Assembly (NCBI GenBank): GCA_025201375.1
Contig: JAIWZP010000007.1
Span: 682,001-746,000 of the forward strand
Direction of reading: 5' to 3'
Origin: Gongronella butleri
Taxonomy: Eukaryota; Mucoromycota; Mucoromycetes; Mucorales; Cunninghamellaceae
Length of the DNA: 64,000 bases
Part shown: positions 48,459-59,104 of the stretch, one piece after another
Position numbering within the stretch: the stretch's first letter is position 1
How the letters are laid out: every line of letters starts with the position of its first letter
The notes under the pieces: generated by a model
The model's database searches: none
The model's input: only the letters and a program-made list of their open reading frames with translations
What the model was told of the DNA's origin: nothing
Made by a program: the position numbers and the translations under genes

Positions 48459-50570
48459 ATGCCTTTGGCGTCGATGCTAGAGACCAACAAGCCGTTTATG
48501 TTTTCAAACGGGACGTCTAGCGATGGCAAAAAGGCGAAGCTTGGGTCGCCGTCTCAGACCGAGCGCTACAGCTACCCGTCGTCGGATTACGAGCCTTCGC
48601 GACATGGGTATCATATTGCCTACACGCAGGACAGCCTGCTTGCGTCGTCGCCCGCGACGTCCGGCGCGCCCTCGGCGTCGTCACCACACCTGCCCCACCG
48701 CTATACCACCAACGACCCTATCACGCTGCCCCCACCTTCCGCGCTGACAAAGGTCAAGCTTGAGGACGCCTCGCCGCGCCAGCAAAACGCCCAGGTCATT
48801 CCCCCGCCAGCTGTTTCGTCGTCGTCGTCGTCTTCGGCAACCTCAATTGCCTCCATTGTCGCGCCACATCACCCACCACCTCCACCACCACAGGCCACGA
48901 CCGCCCCTGTGCCATCCCCTCCCCCTCAGCAGGCGCATCATCAGCTCCTCCACCATCACCAACAACAACACCAGCATCAAACTCATCCGTCACAGCACCA
49001 ATTGCATCAGCATCCACTCCATCATGCAAAAAAGCAAACTCACCACCAACAGCAACCCCATCATGACCTCCATGATCAAGGTAAAATTGGAAAGAAATGG
49101 AAAAAATGGAAAAAAAAAAAAGGAATGAACGAGCCCATTCTCATGCTTGCTTTTTTAGGCGTGCTTCCTCCCGGCTATTACGACACGTCGGCTGCAGATA
49201 GCCGACGATTGAAGCGACGAAGGGAGCTGAATCAGCGCATCGAGTATCTGAACAATGACTTTTTGCAAAGCAAGGAAAGGTACGACCCCAATGGCGATTC
49301 TCAATGACGGCCTGGAAAACCTCACTGTCCATTATTTTTCCTAGATTGTTCGCGGAAAAGCTGATGATGATTCAGACCGAAATTGACCAGGCCCTCAACA
49401 GTAAGTCGATGGCGGCAAAAATGAGGCTGTTTGCCCCATTTTTTTGTTTTTGTTCTTGCGCGCGCGTGTTGTGTGCGTTTGTGCGAGGCGCGGCGCCGTG
49501 TCCATGGACGGCACGGGGCTGTCAATGAGAGAAAAAAATATAAAAAGGGATGCAAGGGGGGGCCGCGACGAGGAGAAAAAAAGGGAATTTCCGGCTGACC
49601 CGTCTCTTTTTTTGTGGTCCCGCTAGACACACACGCGCAATACCAAGAGAGTCTGGTCCTGCTCGACTCGATCCGACAAAAATCCATCCAAGACGGCCGC
49701 ATGTTTCGCGATTATCAGACGAGCGTCACCGACAAGCAATTCACCCTTGAAATCCACCAAGCTGAAGAAGAATACATGGTAAGGCGATAGCGACGCACGC
49801 ACCTACGCGCCAGCCGCCAGTGCGGCTTTTTGTGCAGATACCGAGCGGGTGCGGGTGCAAGAGAGAAAAGAGAAAAAAAAAAGGGGGGATCGCAAAAAAA
49901 AAAAAAAAAAAAAAGAAAAAAAGCCCCATTCCCACTTTCTCATTTATGATTTATTTTCGTGCCAATAGGTCGAGAAGCATGAAGTGCGGGAAAAACTATT
50001 TGCCGCTCTCGAAGACAAGCGACGAAAGCTAAAGGAGGACAAGGACAACTGCGATCTCACTTTTGGTACGACCACGCTGGGATTCACGCTGCGCTGCCAT
50101 TGGCTCACCCCCCTACTCACTCACCTCCCTTTTTTTACGCGTTAGATGTCCTCATGGAGACACAGACTCGCTCCAACAAGCGCAGCTTGCGCAAGCGCGG
50201 CATGGAGACTGCCGATGGCAAATCCAGCAACAGCAAGCGGAAACAAGCGACTGATATCCTTTTCGTTCATTTGTACTACTAACCAAATGCTCGCTCGTGT
50301 TCTTTTTTTTTTCCTGCTAATGTCCTTGACTCGCTTTGTTTTTCTCATTTTTACGCCCGACACTAATGTTTAGACTCAAGGATGACGAATTGCTGGATGA
50401 TTTGCAAGCCATGCGCAGTGTAGGCTTCACCCTCCCTCCCCCCCCCGCCACTCTTTTGCAGCCCGGAATGTCTCACCCTTTTTTTTTTTTTTGTACAGGG
50501 TCTTGCGTCGGCTTCGGCGCCCGCCAAAAAGTCATCCAGCACGGCCTCAAGTTTTAGCAAGAAGAAATGA
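48459..50570 (+). CDS. SDS3: Sds3/BRMS1-family subunit of the Sin3 histone-deacetylase complex
   Basis: Preferred exons: 48459-49080, 49159-49279, 49345-49400, 49627-49778, 49969-50065, 50146-50253, 50355-50419, 50499-50570; 430 residues. After a long Ser/Pro/His/Gln-rich N-terminus comes the Sds3 core: an Arg-rich start (SRRLKRRRELNQRIEYLNND), then RLFAEKLMMIQTEIDQALNN, THAQYQESLVLLDSI, a helical coiled coil, RSNKRSLRKRG, and the C-terminal motif GPTLMFRLKDDELLDDLQAM, which matches the G-P...L...D-I-x-x-D ending of Sds3/BRMS1 proteins. Sds3 dimerises and is needed for Sin3 complex integrity. Intron 6 is best read as an AT-AC U12-type intron; a GT-AG alternative also keeps frame. The start may be the second ATG at 48474. 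Confidence 0.88.
50254..50354 (+). other. Candidate U12-type AT-AC intron in SDS3
   Basis: The donor ATATCCTTTT is a full match to the minor-spliceosome 5' consensus. A TCCTTGAC branch-point motif (50322-50330) lies about 25 nt before the AC end (ATTTTTAC). Joining restores the conserved GPT...LKDDELLDDL motif in frame. The competing reading is a GT-AG intron from about 50270 to 50373 (donor GTACTA), also in frame but replacing the conserved motif. Confidence 0.65.
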
Positions 50571-50975
50571 GCCATGGCTGCGCATTATTTATTCTCGTTC
50601 AGTCCCATTCCGTTGTGTACATATTCTTCTTTCACGTCTCCTTGCTTCATCCAATTCGCCTTTTTTTTTCTCGCTTCTGATTTTTTTTATTATTCGGTGT
50701 TCTTTTTCTCCTGTTTTTTATTTTTTCGGCCGTCCTGCAACCCTTGGATAAAGCCAATCCCATGGGCGCCCTTTTTCCCCAATTTTTGCTCTTTATACTT
50801 TTTGACCGCGCCCATGAAACCCCTCTTACCCAGCTTTGAAACCCCAGGAACCATGTACATGGGTGGGTGGAGAAGGGGCAGACAAAAGCCTAAATAAAAA
50901 ATTAAACTGACTTGTTGTTTCGATTGACCACTTCCTCTCGAGTCATAATTGATTTTTTTCGTTCATTTCGTTATC
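50571..50975. other. Intergenic, SDS3 to membrane-protein gene
   Basis: T/C-rich; an AATAAA-like element lies near 50892. No gene seen. Confidence 0.4.
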
Positions 50976-51829
50976 ATGAGTGCCAACATTGCCGACAAAG
51001 TGTTTGAAAAGGTGTCTGAGCAAGTCCCTGAAGACGTGACTGACGCGGTCACGGAGGCCGCGAACGACCAGGTGCAGATCTTGGTCAGCTACACGTGGCC
51101 CATTGAAGACTTTTTGTACGACTGGCACGTGCGCGTCACTTGGATCGCGCTGTCCACGCTGTTTGTCCTCTGGGGCCTTTGCTGGGTCATCCGCCACGTC
51201 CTCAATGCCAATGACAGCGAATATTTTGACAGCGTCCAAAAGCACCCCGATGCCAATGCCGTCGCCGCCGAGGCGGGCAATGCCACTGCCACCGTCAATG
51301 CTGCTGGCGTTGATCCCGCGGCCACCGCCGCTGGCACGACGGCCGAGCCCTCAAATGCTGTGATTACCAGAAAGCTGCAGAACACCCCACCTTGGTTGCA
51401 GCAAACCATGGTAAAAAAAAAAATAAAAAAAAAGAAAAGAAAAGGTTCTGAGATGCTCATATGCTCTTCATAGACCCGCATGGACCGATGCCACGACTTG
51501 ATGCGCGATTTGCTGCTCATGTTGCTGACAGTCTTGGTCATCAACACCTTTGCTCGAGGTTCGACGTCTGCCGCCATGATCATTGCCTGGATGTAAGTTT
51601 TTTTTTTTTTTTTGCCTGCCGATGCACGCTTTCCGTGACCGCGTCGCGTACAATTGGATGAAAATATGGACTCATGTTGCTTTTTCTGCTTAGCTTTGTC
51701 ATCTTTGCCATCATATTTATGCTGGTGGAGACTGTTTTCAAGAACGCGATCGTGCGCTTGACGTACACGCTCATTTTCTACGCCTTGTCCTTGGCGATTC
51801 TTGGTCTCGCCTGGTTTTACGGCTTCTAG
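50976..51829 (+). CDS. Orphan membrane protein with about four transmembrane segments
   Basis: Exons 50976-51410, 51474-51592, 51694-51829; 229 residues. An acidic amphipathic N-terminus (ADKVFEKVSEQVPEDVTDAV) is followed by a helix WIALSTLFVLWGLCWVI, a hydrophilic Ala-rich loop, then three hydrophobic segments: LLLMLLTVLVINTFA, AAMIIAWIFVIFAIIFML and TLIFYALSLAILGLAWFYGF, ending at the membrane. There is no cleavable signal peptide, so an organellar or secretory membrane is likely. It is followed by EMC4, but the two genes are separated by 266 bp with their own leaders. I do not recognise the family. Confidence 0.75.
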
Positions 51830-52095
51830 ACGACGCTGTTCAAGCGTGTCCATGCCACCTTTTCTTTTCAAAATAGAGTATATGATTAAAATATTAATAA
51901 AAAAGTACTTTTATGTCTGTGGTCATAATAACCCATGATGAACCGCGGTTTCACCGACGCCAAAAAAAAGTGTCATTGGCCATTGCGTAGAGATCGGACA
52001 ATGAAAAGTAAGGATGGTTGGTTGGCAGCTCGCATTTGTGTGCCTTTCTCTCCCATTTGCCCTTTTTTTTGCTTTTGCACTTAGCCTCTGTCACC

Positions 52096-52879
52096 ATGTC
52101 GTCTTGGTCTGTGGACTATTCTACCATTGAACCTTCAAAGTACGCGATAGCTTGCGATCCACCATTGTATATTGTTCGCCATAGGCTCATATGTATCTGT
52201 TTCTTCCATTAGAAAGCTGACATCCCCGGTGGGGTTTGTGGCCGGCGCCATCCAGCAGCGCAATGTGTCTGTAAGTCCAAAAAAGACAAGAGTGGCTGCA
52301 ATTGCCAAGAAAAAGAGGCACACACGCGACTCGGTTTCTCGTTGCATTCGCCGCGTCTGAATTGACGCGTCATTTTTTTTTTTTTTTTTTTTACAGAAAT
52401 CGCAGCGTTCTGCAGCACAGGATAAGAAAGACACCGAGATGAAGATCAAGCGCGCGTGGGACGTCGCGATGGGCCCGGCCAAGAACATCCCAATGAATGC
52501 CATCATGATCTACATGAGCGGCAATGGCGTGCAGATTTTCTCGGTCATGATCACAGCGATGCTCTTCATGCAGCCCATCAAATCCATCATGGGTACTCAG
52601 CAGAGTAAGAAGCACGGCCACGCCGGGTGACACGCCATTACTTGGAGACGCGTCTCACCATTTTGTTTCGTCTTTTTTGCAGCTTTTGAGCGTTTTGAGA
52701 CAAAGGGCTCCACCAGCGCAGACCTGCTCCAAGCCAAGCTGGCATATATTGGTCTGAATCTCGTGGTCATCTGTCTAGGTGTGTACAAGGTGAACGCCAT
52801 GGGTCTCTTGCCAACTACTACCTCGGATTGGCTCGCGTTCCTGCCACACAAGCACGCCCTGGAATACGCAGATGTCTAA
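52096..52879 (+). CDS. EMC4: ER membrane protein complex subunit 4
   Basis: Exons 52096-52139, 52213-52270, 52397-52592, 52683-52879; 164 residues. Family hallmarks: the central block AWDVAMGPAKNIPMN running into MIYMSGNGVQIFSVM (the first membrane helix) and the C-terminal NAMGLLPTTTSDWLAFL after the second helix. EMC inserts transmembrane helices into the endoplasmic reticulum; Emc4 lines the lumen-facing and gate side. The final exon starts in a Phe codon split by the intron. Length and motifs are normal for the family. Confidence 0.95.
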
Positions 52880-53185
52880 ATATTAGTTTGTTACGCGCCA
52901 CGCCCCTTGCCGGCTCCCAAGACGCTGGAGAGATACCTTCTTAAATAAAAAACCCAACCATTGCCAGAGGCGAAATGAATCAAGGTCACATTTTTCGATT
53001 TGTATTGCAACAAAACGGTCAAATCGCACAGCGTACCATATCACATGAAATGTTAAAAAAGGACTGGACCGGGGGACGTTTGAAATGGCATGTACTGTAA
53101 CCAGGTGGCGGGTGGTGCTTGCAGCAGGAACGCGCTGCTACTGTATGATAATACACTGCACAAAAGAGTACTCATTGACCTTTTG
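52880..53185. other. Intergenic, 3' of EMC4
   Basis: An AATAAA at about 52944 probably ends EMC4 transcripts. Nothing else is recognised. Confidence 0.4.
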
Positions 53186-53475
53186 TTTTCAGGACTTTGA
53201 TGACATGCTGTGCCTCCAGAAATTTTTTTACAGCCTACATGCCCGCCGATGAAAGTCGCGCCACGGGACGAACAATTGCCCAGTGCTCAAGGCGGACCCG
53301 CCCCCGATTTTTTTTCGGACTCGAAAATGCCAAAAGCCTCCTATTTGTACTATTTTGTATTCATCTCGTCATCTGCATGGTCGACCCCGCTCAAAAATAC
53401 CTGCATCACACTCAGTGCAAAAATTGCAATCAAAAAGCTTAAACCCCAAACACGCTACGACCACTTTTGAAAAAT
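53186..53475 (+). repeat. Dispersed repeat fragment, related to 11840-12110
   Basis: Same order of short shared blocks as the left copy (TGCTGTGCCTCCAGAAA, CAGCCTACATGCCC, GATGAAAGT, ATTCATCTCGTCATCTG). It is an old copy without coding capacity. Confidence 0.55.
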
Positions 53476-53889
53476 TCAGGGGTCACTCAGGGGTCACACA
53501 TTTCAATCTCAGAAAATGCCAAATTTGGGAAATTTCGAACTCCGAGTGATCAATGCATCCCAAAGAGGTAACTCCGACCATTTGCTATTGGCAGGCAGAT
53601 AAAATGCCAGGTTGCCCCAACGTAGTAGGAAAAATGTCCAAAGAGTGACGCATGAACGGCGATCGACTGAGAAAAAGTGCCTACTTTGGCCAAGATTTTT
53701 TTTTGCAAAAATTTAAGGTTTGACACTTCCAAATTTAGGTGCGTACCGTAAATTGCATGGAATTTTTTTTCTGTATATTTTTGCAGGTTTTTGTGCGCTG
53801 TTGTAGAGTACCGTAGTGGGCTGCAAGTTGGTGAAATGACTGATGCAAAAAGTTAAAACCCAAGTTACTAACGCCCTGCAAGTCATCCC

Positions 53890-55365
53890 ATTAATGCTTT
53901 GCCTCCCTGTTTTTTTATTAAATCTGAAATAAAAATCGAGAGTTGACTAGACAGTTGTCGAGCAAATCGTAATTGAATTTTTTTGTTGAAAAAGTGTATT
54001 TCCTCCGCCAGTTTTGATCAGATCGCCGTGAAACTTGTTTTATTATTCGGTGGAGATTCAGCAGCAGCATTTGACACATTAAAAGCATCGTTGTTGGTTA
54101 TTTTTTTCCAGTTGTCGAGAAAATTTCGAACTCATCTGCAAAACGATCCAATCAATCTTGGGGTTTCTTCATGTTGTGTTGTTGAATAATAAGGCGCGGC
54201 GAAATACTGTATCATAATAGTCAGAGGGCAAAATATGTTGGGGGAGGCAATCGATTCATGATTTTTTGTGTTGGTCATCCATGGATTTGTGCCACTTCTT
54301 GAAAACGGCGCATGCCACGAAAACGGCCCGATCAACAACTTCTGGTTTTGTAATTTTTCTTTCAAAGAGAGACGCTAAAAAAGCCAAGTGGCAAAGTCTG
54401 GCGATGATCAAATTCTGATACGATTTTACCGGTACGTACCGGGAAATGAATTTTACAGTACAAAAACGCGCTACAGCCAATAATTTTCAGCAATGCGCCC
54501 GTGCTTCCCGACAAACCACATGATTGACCTTTGGATTTTTATTTTTTTTTCTGAGAAGAGAGGAGCAACAACATCCACTATCATACATGTAAAAGTTTCG
54601 TGGAGCTGCGATGAGTCCTTGGTGCGTGACGAAATCTTTTTTTTCAAATTTAGAAAAAAAAGGTGGGTCAGGAGGTCAAAATGCATCTGGAGGGTGCCCG
54701 CTTTGAGAGGCTCATCAGGTCTGTCAAATCCGTTTGGCAATCTACACATTGGACATCTGAGAGTCATATCATTAGGTGCGTTGACTCCTTCTTCCTAAGC
54801 AAATCTGCAATAAAAATCGGGGGTCGATCAAGCTGTTTTCGAGGGATGGGCAATCAAGCCAAATTTTAGAAAATGGAGTTTCTGCATCACTTTTGGTCCT
54901 ACGCTGGTGAAACTGGGTTCATCCGACAGAGAATCGAATTCTGCATTTATTATTGTCACAGCAGTAGCCATCCTTTGTCTATCTTGTCCATTGCCTAGAA
55001 AAACGAAGCTAAAATATTTGATTGGGTATTGCAAGCCAGCAAGCGTACAGCAGTACAAATGTTGTGCATCGTCGACGCACGTTGCCGGGCAAAGGGTATA
55101 AAATGATGACCTTCTTGTTGTGCGTGTCTTTCCACTTGTAACATTTAAGCCTGGTCGAATACTGTAGCAGCTTGACGCGCTATGATGGAGACAAAATTGT
55201 GAATTTATGGAGCATTGTCAATTTTCTTGCCAACAACAGTCAGATCAACCCCCGGTTTTTACTATTGTTATGAAAAAAAGACTGGGACCAAAACGCTCAT
55301 ACTGTATGCCAAAATTTCATGGAGCTGTAAGCACTCGATGGTGCGCCACATCGATTTTCAAAAAT
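53890..55365 (+). repeat. Dispersed repeat family 2, copy B (~0.88-kb unit, about 1.6 units)
   Basis: Matches 27213-28340 along its length and also repeats itself: the block AATAAAAATCG(A/G)G(A/G)GT occurs at 53928 and 54811, about 884 bp apart, and the following blocks (...GGTGAAACT-like, ...ACAGCAG-like) recur in order. A further fragment of the same family lies at 56640-56745. No ORF survives. The type of element is unknown. Confidence 0.75.
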
Positions 55366-55445
55366 GACGAGTGATCCGATTCGCGAAAAAATTAACATTT
55401 ATCATACGGAAAATTGGGTTTACCCTCAACTGGTGGTGTAGAGGC
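55365..55445 (+). repeat. Fragment of the ~500-bp repeat family
   Basis: GAGTGATCCGATTCGCGAAAA followed by an AATTGGGTTTACCCTCAACTGG-like block (first 20 bases of each compared) matches the middle of the units at 12118-13430 and 59105-59710. Confidence 0.6.
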
Positions 55446-55689
55446 CCCAAATATGTGTAAAAAAAAAAAGACGCGACGTGACGCGTGGGAGTGTGGGCTC
55501 ATATTACATGATACATGGACTTGATTCATTGCATCGATGCCGAACCTGTGGCGTATCGCTACGTCAGAGAGGCCAGCCACGTGGCTCACATTGCCGCTGG
55601 TGGATTTGTGGTGTGGGCCAATGTGTACAAAAAAAAGACGCGACGTGACGCGCCAAAATTGACTTTGCCCCAGATTTGTAGTCGCCGTC

Positions 55690-55694
55690 CCTTT

Positions 55695-55751
<57 letters not shown>

Positions 55752-56095
55752 TTTCATCTTACATCTAGAGCGCACAGGTGAAACGAAAAGAGTCTGCGGC
55801 AGCAATGTGTGAAAGAGGACGAGGGCAATGCTCTTTTTGCATGTTTTTACCTTTTAAGCGGCGGCTCTGTACACGCGACACGTCCAATTCCGCCGCTGTC
55901 CCTTTTTTTTCTTTCTTTTTCTCTCTCTCTTTTTTTTTGGTTTTCATCTTGCATCTGGAGCGCACTGGTGAATTGAAAGAGTCTGCGGCAGCAGCAATGT
56001 GTGAAAAATAACGAGGGAAATACTGTTTTTGCACGTTTTTACGCTTGTTACCGGCGGCTCTGTTCACGCGACGCGTCCAGAGCCGATGTATTGCC
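55690..56095 (+). repeat. Imperfect tandem duplication of ~190 bp
   Basis: 55745-55910 and 55935-56100 share TTTTCATCTT(A/G)CATCT, GAGCGCAC(A/T)GGTGAA, GAGTCTGCGGCAGCA, AATGTGTGAAA and GCGGCTCTG, each led by a CT/T-rich tract (55696-55750; 55910-55938). Confidence 0.7.
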
Positions 56096-56639
56096 ACTTT
56101 TGCACACACGCTCAAAAGCTCATCGAGTTCATCTTATTCAGAAAATAAAAAGCAAGCCGCGTTAAAATACCGAAGACTTCTGTTTTGTGCACTTTTATGT
56201 CGCCGTGTGCCTGGCGATGTCGATGGAGGGCTATGTCCAGCACTATGAAAAGGCCCGAACGACAAGGCAGTGCATGGTGGCCATTATTGGGCTACAATAC
56301 AAGTGCGCGCGCGCAAAAAAAAAAAAGAGCGAGTCGCAAAGCTCGTTTTTTTTTTTTTTTTTTTTGGCCGGATGCACGCCGCCACGCTTTTTTTTTTTTT
56401 TCGACGAGCACGATGGCGGTGCGTGCAAAATGTCCGGGCTCATAGAATGGATTTTTTTAGCGAGCGATGCGCAACTGGCTTCCTCTCGTCAGTTTTGGAT
56501 CATGGGCTTATTAAAGGCCAATTATAAACATGCAAAGAAGGATACTGTATAACGTGAAGAAGGAGGGATCGATGGAGAGGAAAAAAACTTCTCAACTCAA
56601 CTCAAAAACCTACTTTGCATAATAGATGGTGCAAATTTG

Positions 56640-56745
56640 GAGTCTGTGCCGTGAAAACTGAGCAATAAAAATCGGGGGTACCTTAAGGCTTTGTAAAATA
56701 TATAATCACGATCAAAGATTTCTATGAAAAAGTGAGTTTTGTCAC
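56640..56745 (+). repeat. Fragment of dispersed repeat family 2
   Basis: Contains GCAATAAAAATCGGGGGT and a following AAAAAGTGAGTTTTGTCACC-like block, as in 54808-54900. Confidence 0.5.
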
Positions 56746-56889
56746 CACGGCCCAGGCTGGCGCAGCAAGCACTAGCCGTGACACTCAGCCCTGGTCATCA
56801 GGAGCCAACAGTCTCAACGCCCCCCATCCACAGGAGAGAAGCGTGCATAAGCGTCCCCACCGGCAGCATCCCCACTGACGCGTGTCCTC

Positions 56890-57370
56890 TCGGGGGACGA
56901 CCGTGACAGCTTGACGAATCTCCTGCCTGGCGGCACCACCACACGACGACAATCGGGCGTTATCGCCTTCAACCACGCCTTTTTCGGCGTGCATCGTCGC
57001 CGACGAAGTGCGTCGCTGCCGCTCATCGCCACCATTGCGCCCATTTACATGACTGTTCCCCCTGCATCCATTGGCCCCCAGCCGACGTCGACATGATCGA
57101 GCGCGAAGCCAGCCACACCCATCACTCCGGGTGGTTTTCGAGACGGGATCGCCAATTACGGCTGCATGCGTTTGGGGATTATTTGGAGGACAATCTCCCA
57201 ATGCTTCCGATGACGACGATCCCATGCTCTATGCAATGCCGCAACCACCTGCAGCCCAAGGTCCACCCGTTTCGCCACCGCCGCCGTCATCCATCCTGGC
57301 GCGCGCACCAACCCACGAAAGCGCCGTCGTTGACGGACAAGAAGGCCGCCGCCTGCTGCAAGTGACATGA
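56890..57370 (+). pseudogene. Possible decayed coding sequence, unknown
   Basis: The stretch is G+C-rich and codon-like, unlike its repeat surroundings, but the plausible protein sense moves through three frames: an Arg/Thr-rich then hydrophobic part (near 56911-57095), a charged part containing FSRRDRQLRLHAFGDYLED (near 57130-57190), and a Pro-rich acidic part (near 57200-57368). A stop and frame changes separate them and no splice sites explain the shifts. I do not recognise the family; chance open frames are possible. Confidence 0.3.
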
Positions 57371-57394
57371 TGATGGCCCCCATCCTTTTTAGAC

Positions 57395-57756
57395 GACTTC
57401 GGGAACGTTCGTAAAAATCGAACGAACTACAGTAACAACGTTGTTCTGAAGACTTCGCGAACAACATTCGTATAAAATTGAACGAACGTTTCTGAAGACT
57501 ACTTCGCAATGAACGTTCGAAAAAATTGAAAGAACATTGCTTGTGAAGACTTCGCGAAGTATATGTCATACGTTCGTAGAAAATCGAACGAACGTTATTG
57601 TATGTAAAGACATACTATTAAAGTATCATACTGTGCGACTTCGCAAACGTTCGTCAAAAGACTGAACGAACAACGTTGTTGTGAAGACTTCGCGAGCGAA
57701 GAACAACATTCGTAAAAATCGATTAACGAATTAGAACAATCAAAAGTACCGTACTG
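57395..57756. repeat. Hairpin-rich short-unit repeat, left flank of the foldback element
   Basis: Irregular repeats of two short modules: GAAGACTTCGCGAACAAC-like and ATTCGTAAAAATCGAACGAA-like, rich in the palindromes GAAGACTTC-type and CGAACGTTCG-type. The same modules resume beyond the element at 58767. Confidence 0.8.
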
Positions 57757-57758
57757 TA

Positions 57759-58764
57759 CAGTGCCCGGACAAAAAAAAGTTTCGCTGTGCATAATTCTCT
57801 GCAGTGCAAGGTATCAATTAATCGCGTTAATCTCTGCTGTATTGATCAATAATGGCTCCGGTGATATGAAATTTTGCAGGAACAATGATTTAAAAGTAAA
57901 AAAACAATTCTAAAATTATGAAATGGCTATGCCAAGCCGGTATTGAAATAGATCAAAAAAGGGATACCTGACGCGTCACGCGACGCGACGCGTGCCTACG
58001 CGTATACAATGGCCTGTGGAGATGAATTGACGTTATGAACACCATCTCCAATTTTTTTTGCAACGAGTGCAATGGTGCCTGATTGTATTTTAAGAATCAA
58101 TTCCATGTTACTTGCATTGCATCGGTGCTGTGATCGAATAATGTAAAATCATCATGTGACACGCGTCACGCGTCAGTTGCATCTGGAATAACAATTGCCA
58201 TCTCTGTTATCTAATTTTAATCCTTAGTTGGCTTAAAACCATTGTACTTATTTAATTTAAAGAACTAGAATAGACTGTTATCGATTGGTTGACCAGTAGG
58301 AGCACTACGACCATGTTACGAAGGAAATCGCGACTTTTGGCGCGTCTGACGCGTGACGCGTGTCACATGATGATTTTACATTATTCGATCACAGCACCGA
58401 TGCAATGCATGTAACATGGAATTGATTCTTAAAATACAATCAGGCACCATTGCACTCGTTGCAAAAAAAAATTGGAGATGGTGTTCATAACGCCAATTCA
58501 TCTCCACAGGCCATTGTATACGCGTAGGCACGCGTCGCGTCGCGTGACGCGTCAGGTATCCCTTTTTTGATCTATTTCAATACCGGCTTGGCATAGCCAT
58601 TTCATAATTTTAGAATTGTTTTTTTACTTTTAAATCATTGTTCCTGCAAAATTTCATATCACCGGAGCCATTATTGATCAATACAGCAGAGATTAACGCG
58701 ATTAATTGATACCTTGCACTGCAGAGAATCATGCACAGCGAAACTTTTTTTTGTCCGGGCACTG
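57759..58764. mobile_element. Foldback / MITE-like element with ~418-bp inverted arms and TA flanks
   Basis: The left arm 57759-58176 and right arm 58346-58764 are nearly perfect reverse complements around a 169-bp spacer. The ends read CAGTGCCCGGACAAAAAAAA inward from both sides and each is flanked by TA (57757-57758 and 58765-58766). A CAGTG... terminus with a TA target duplication is the pattern of Tc1/mariner-superfamily elements. No transposase frame fits, so it would be non-autonomous. The arms contain clustered ACGCGT palindromes. Near-identity of the arms suggests recent insertion or repair by conversion. Confidence 0.85.
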
Positions 58765-58766
58765 TA

Positions 58767-59090
58767 CTGTTGTAGAGTAACATTCTTCTGAAGACTTCGC
58801 AAACAACAACATTATTCGTAAAAAATTGAACGAACGTTTCTGAAGACTTCGCGAACGTTCGTAAAAAATCAAACGAATAACGTTGTGAAGACTTCGCGAA
58901 CAACATTCGTGAAAACTCGAGCGAACGTTGTTGTTGTGATGACTTTGCGAACTACGACGTGATACGTACTGTTTGTAGCATTCGAAAAAAATCGGACAAA
59001 AAAACATTGTGAAGACCTCGCAAACGTCCGTAAAAAATTGAACGAACTTTGTGAAGAATTCGCGAAGAACAACGTTCATACAATATATCA
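58767..59090. repeat. Hairpin-rich short-unit repeat, right flank of the foldback element
   Basis: Continues the modules seen at 57395-57756: GAAGACTTCGCGAAC and ATTCGTAAAAAATTGAACGA-like, repeated about six times with small changes. Confidence 0.8.
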
Positions 59091-59104
59091 TCATAGCCTT
59101 TAGG

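Noticed and set aside
58000..58560. Clusters of ACGCGT as cell-cycle (MCB) promoter sites
   Set aside because: ACGCGT is frequent throughout this genome, including inside coding exons and introns, so its presence here says little about regulation.
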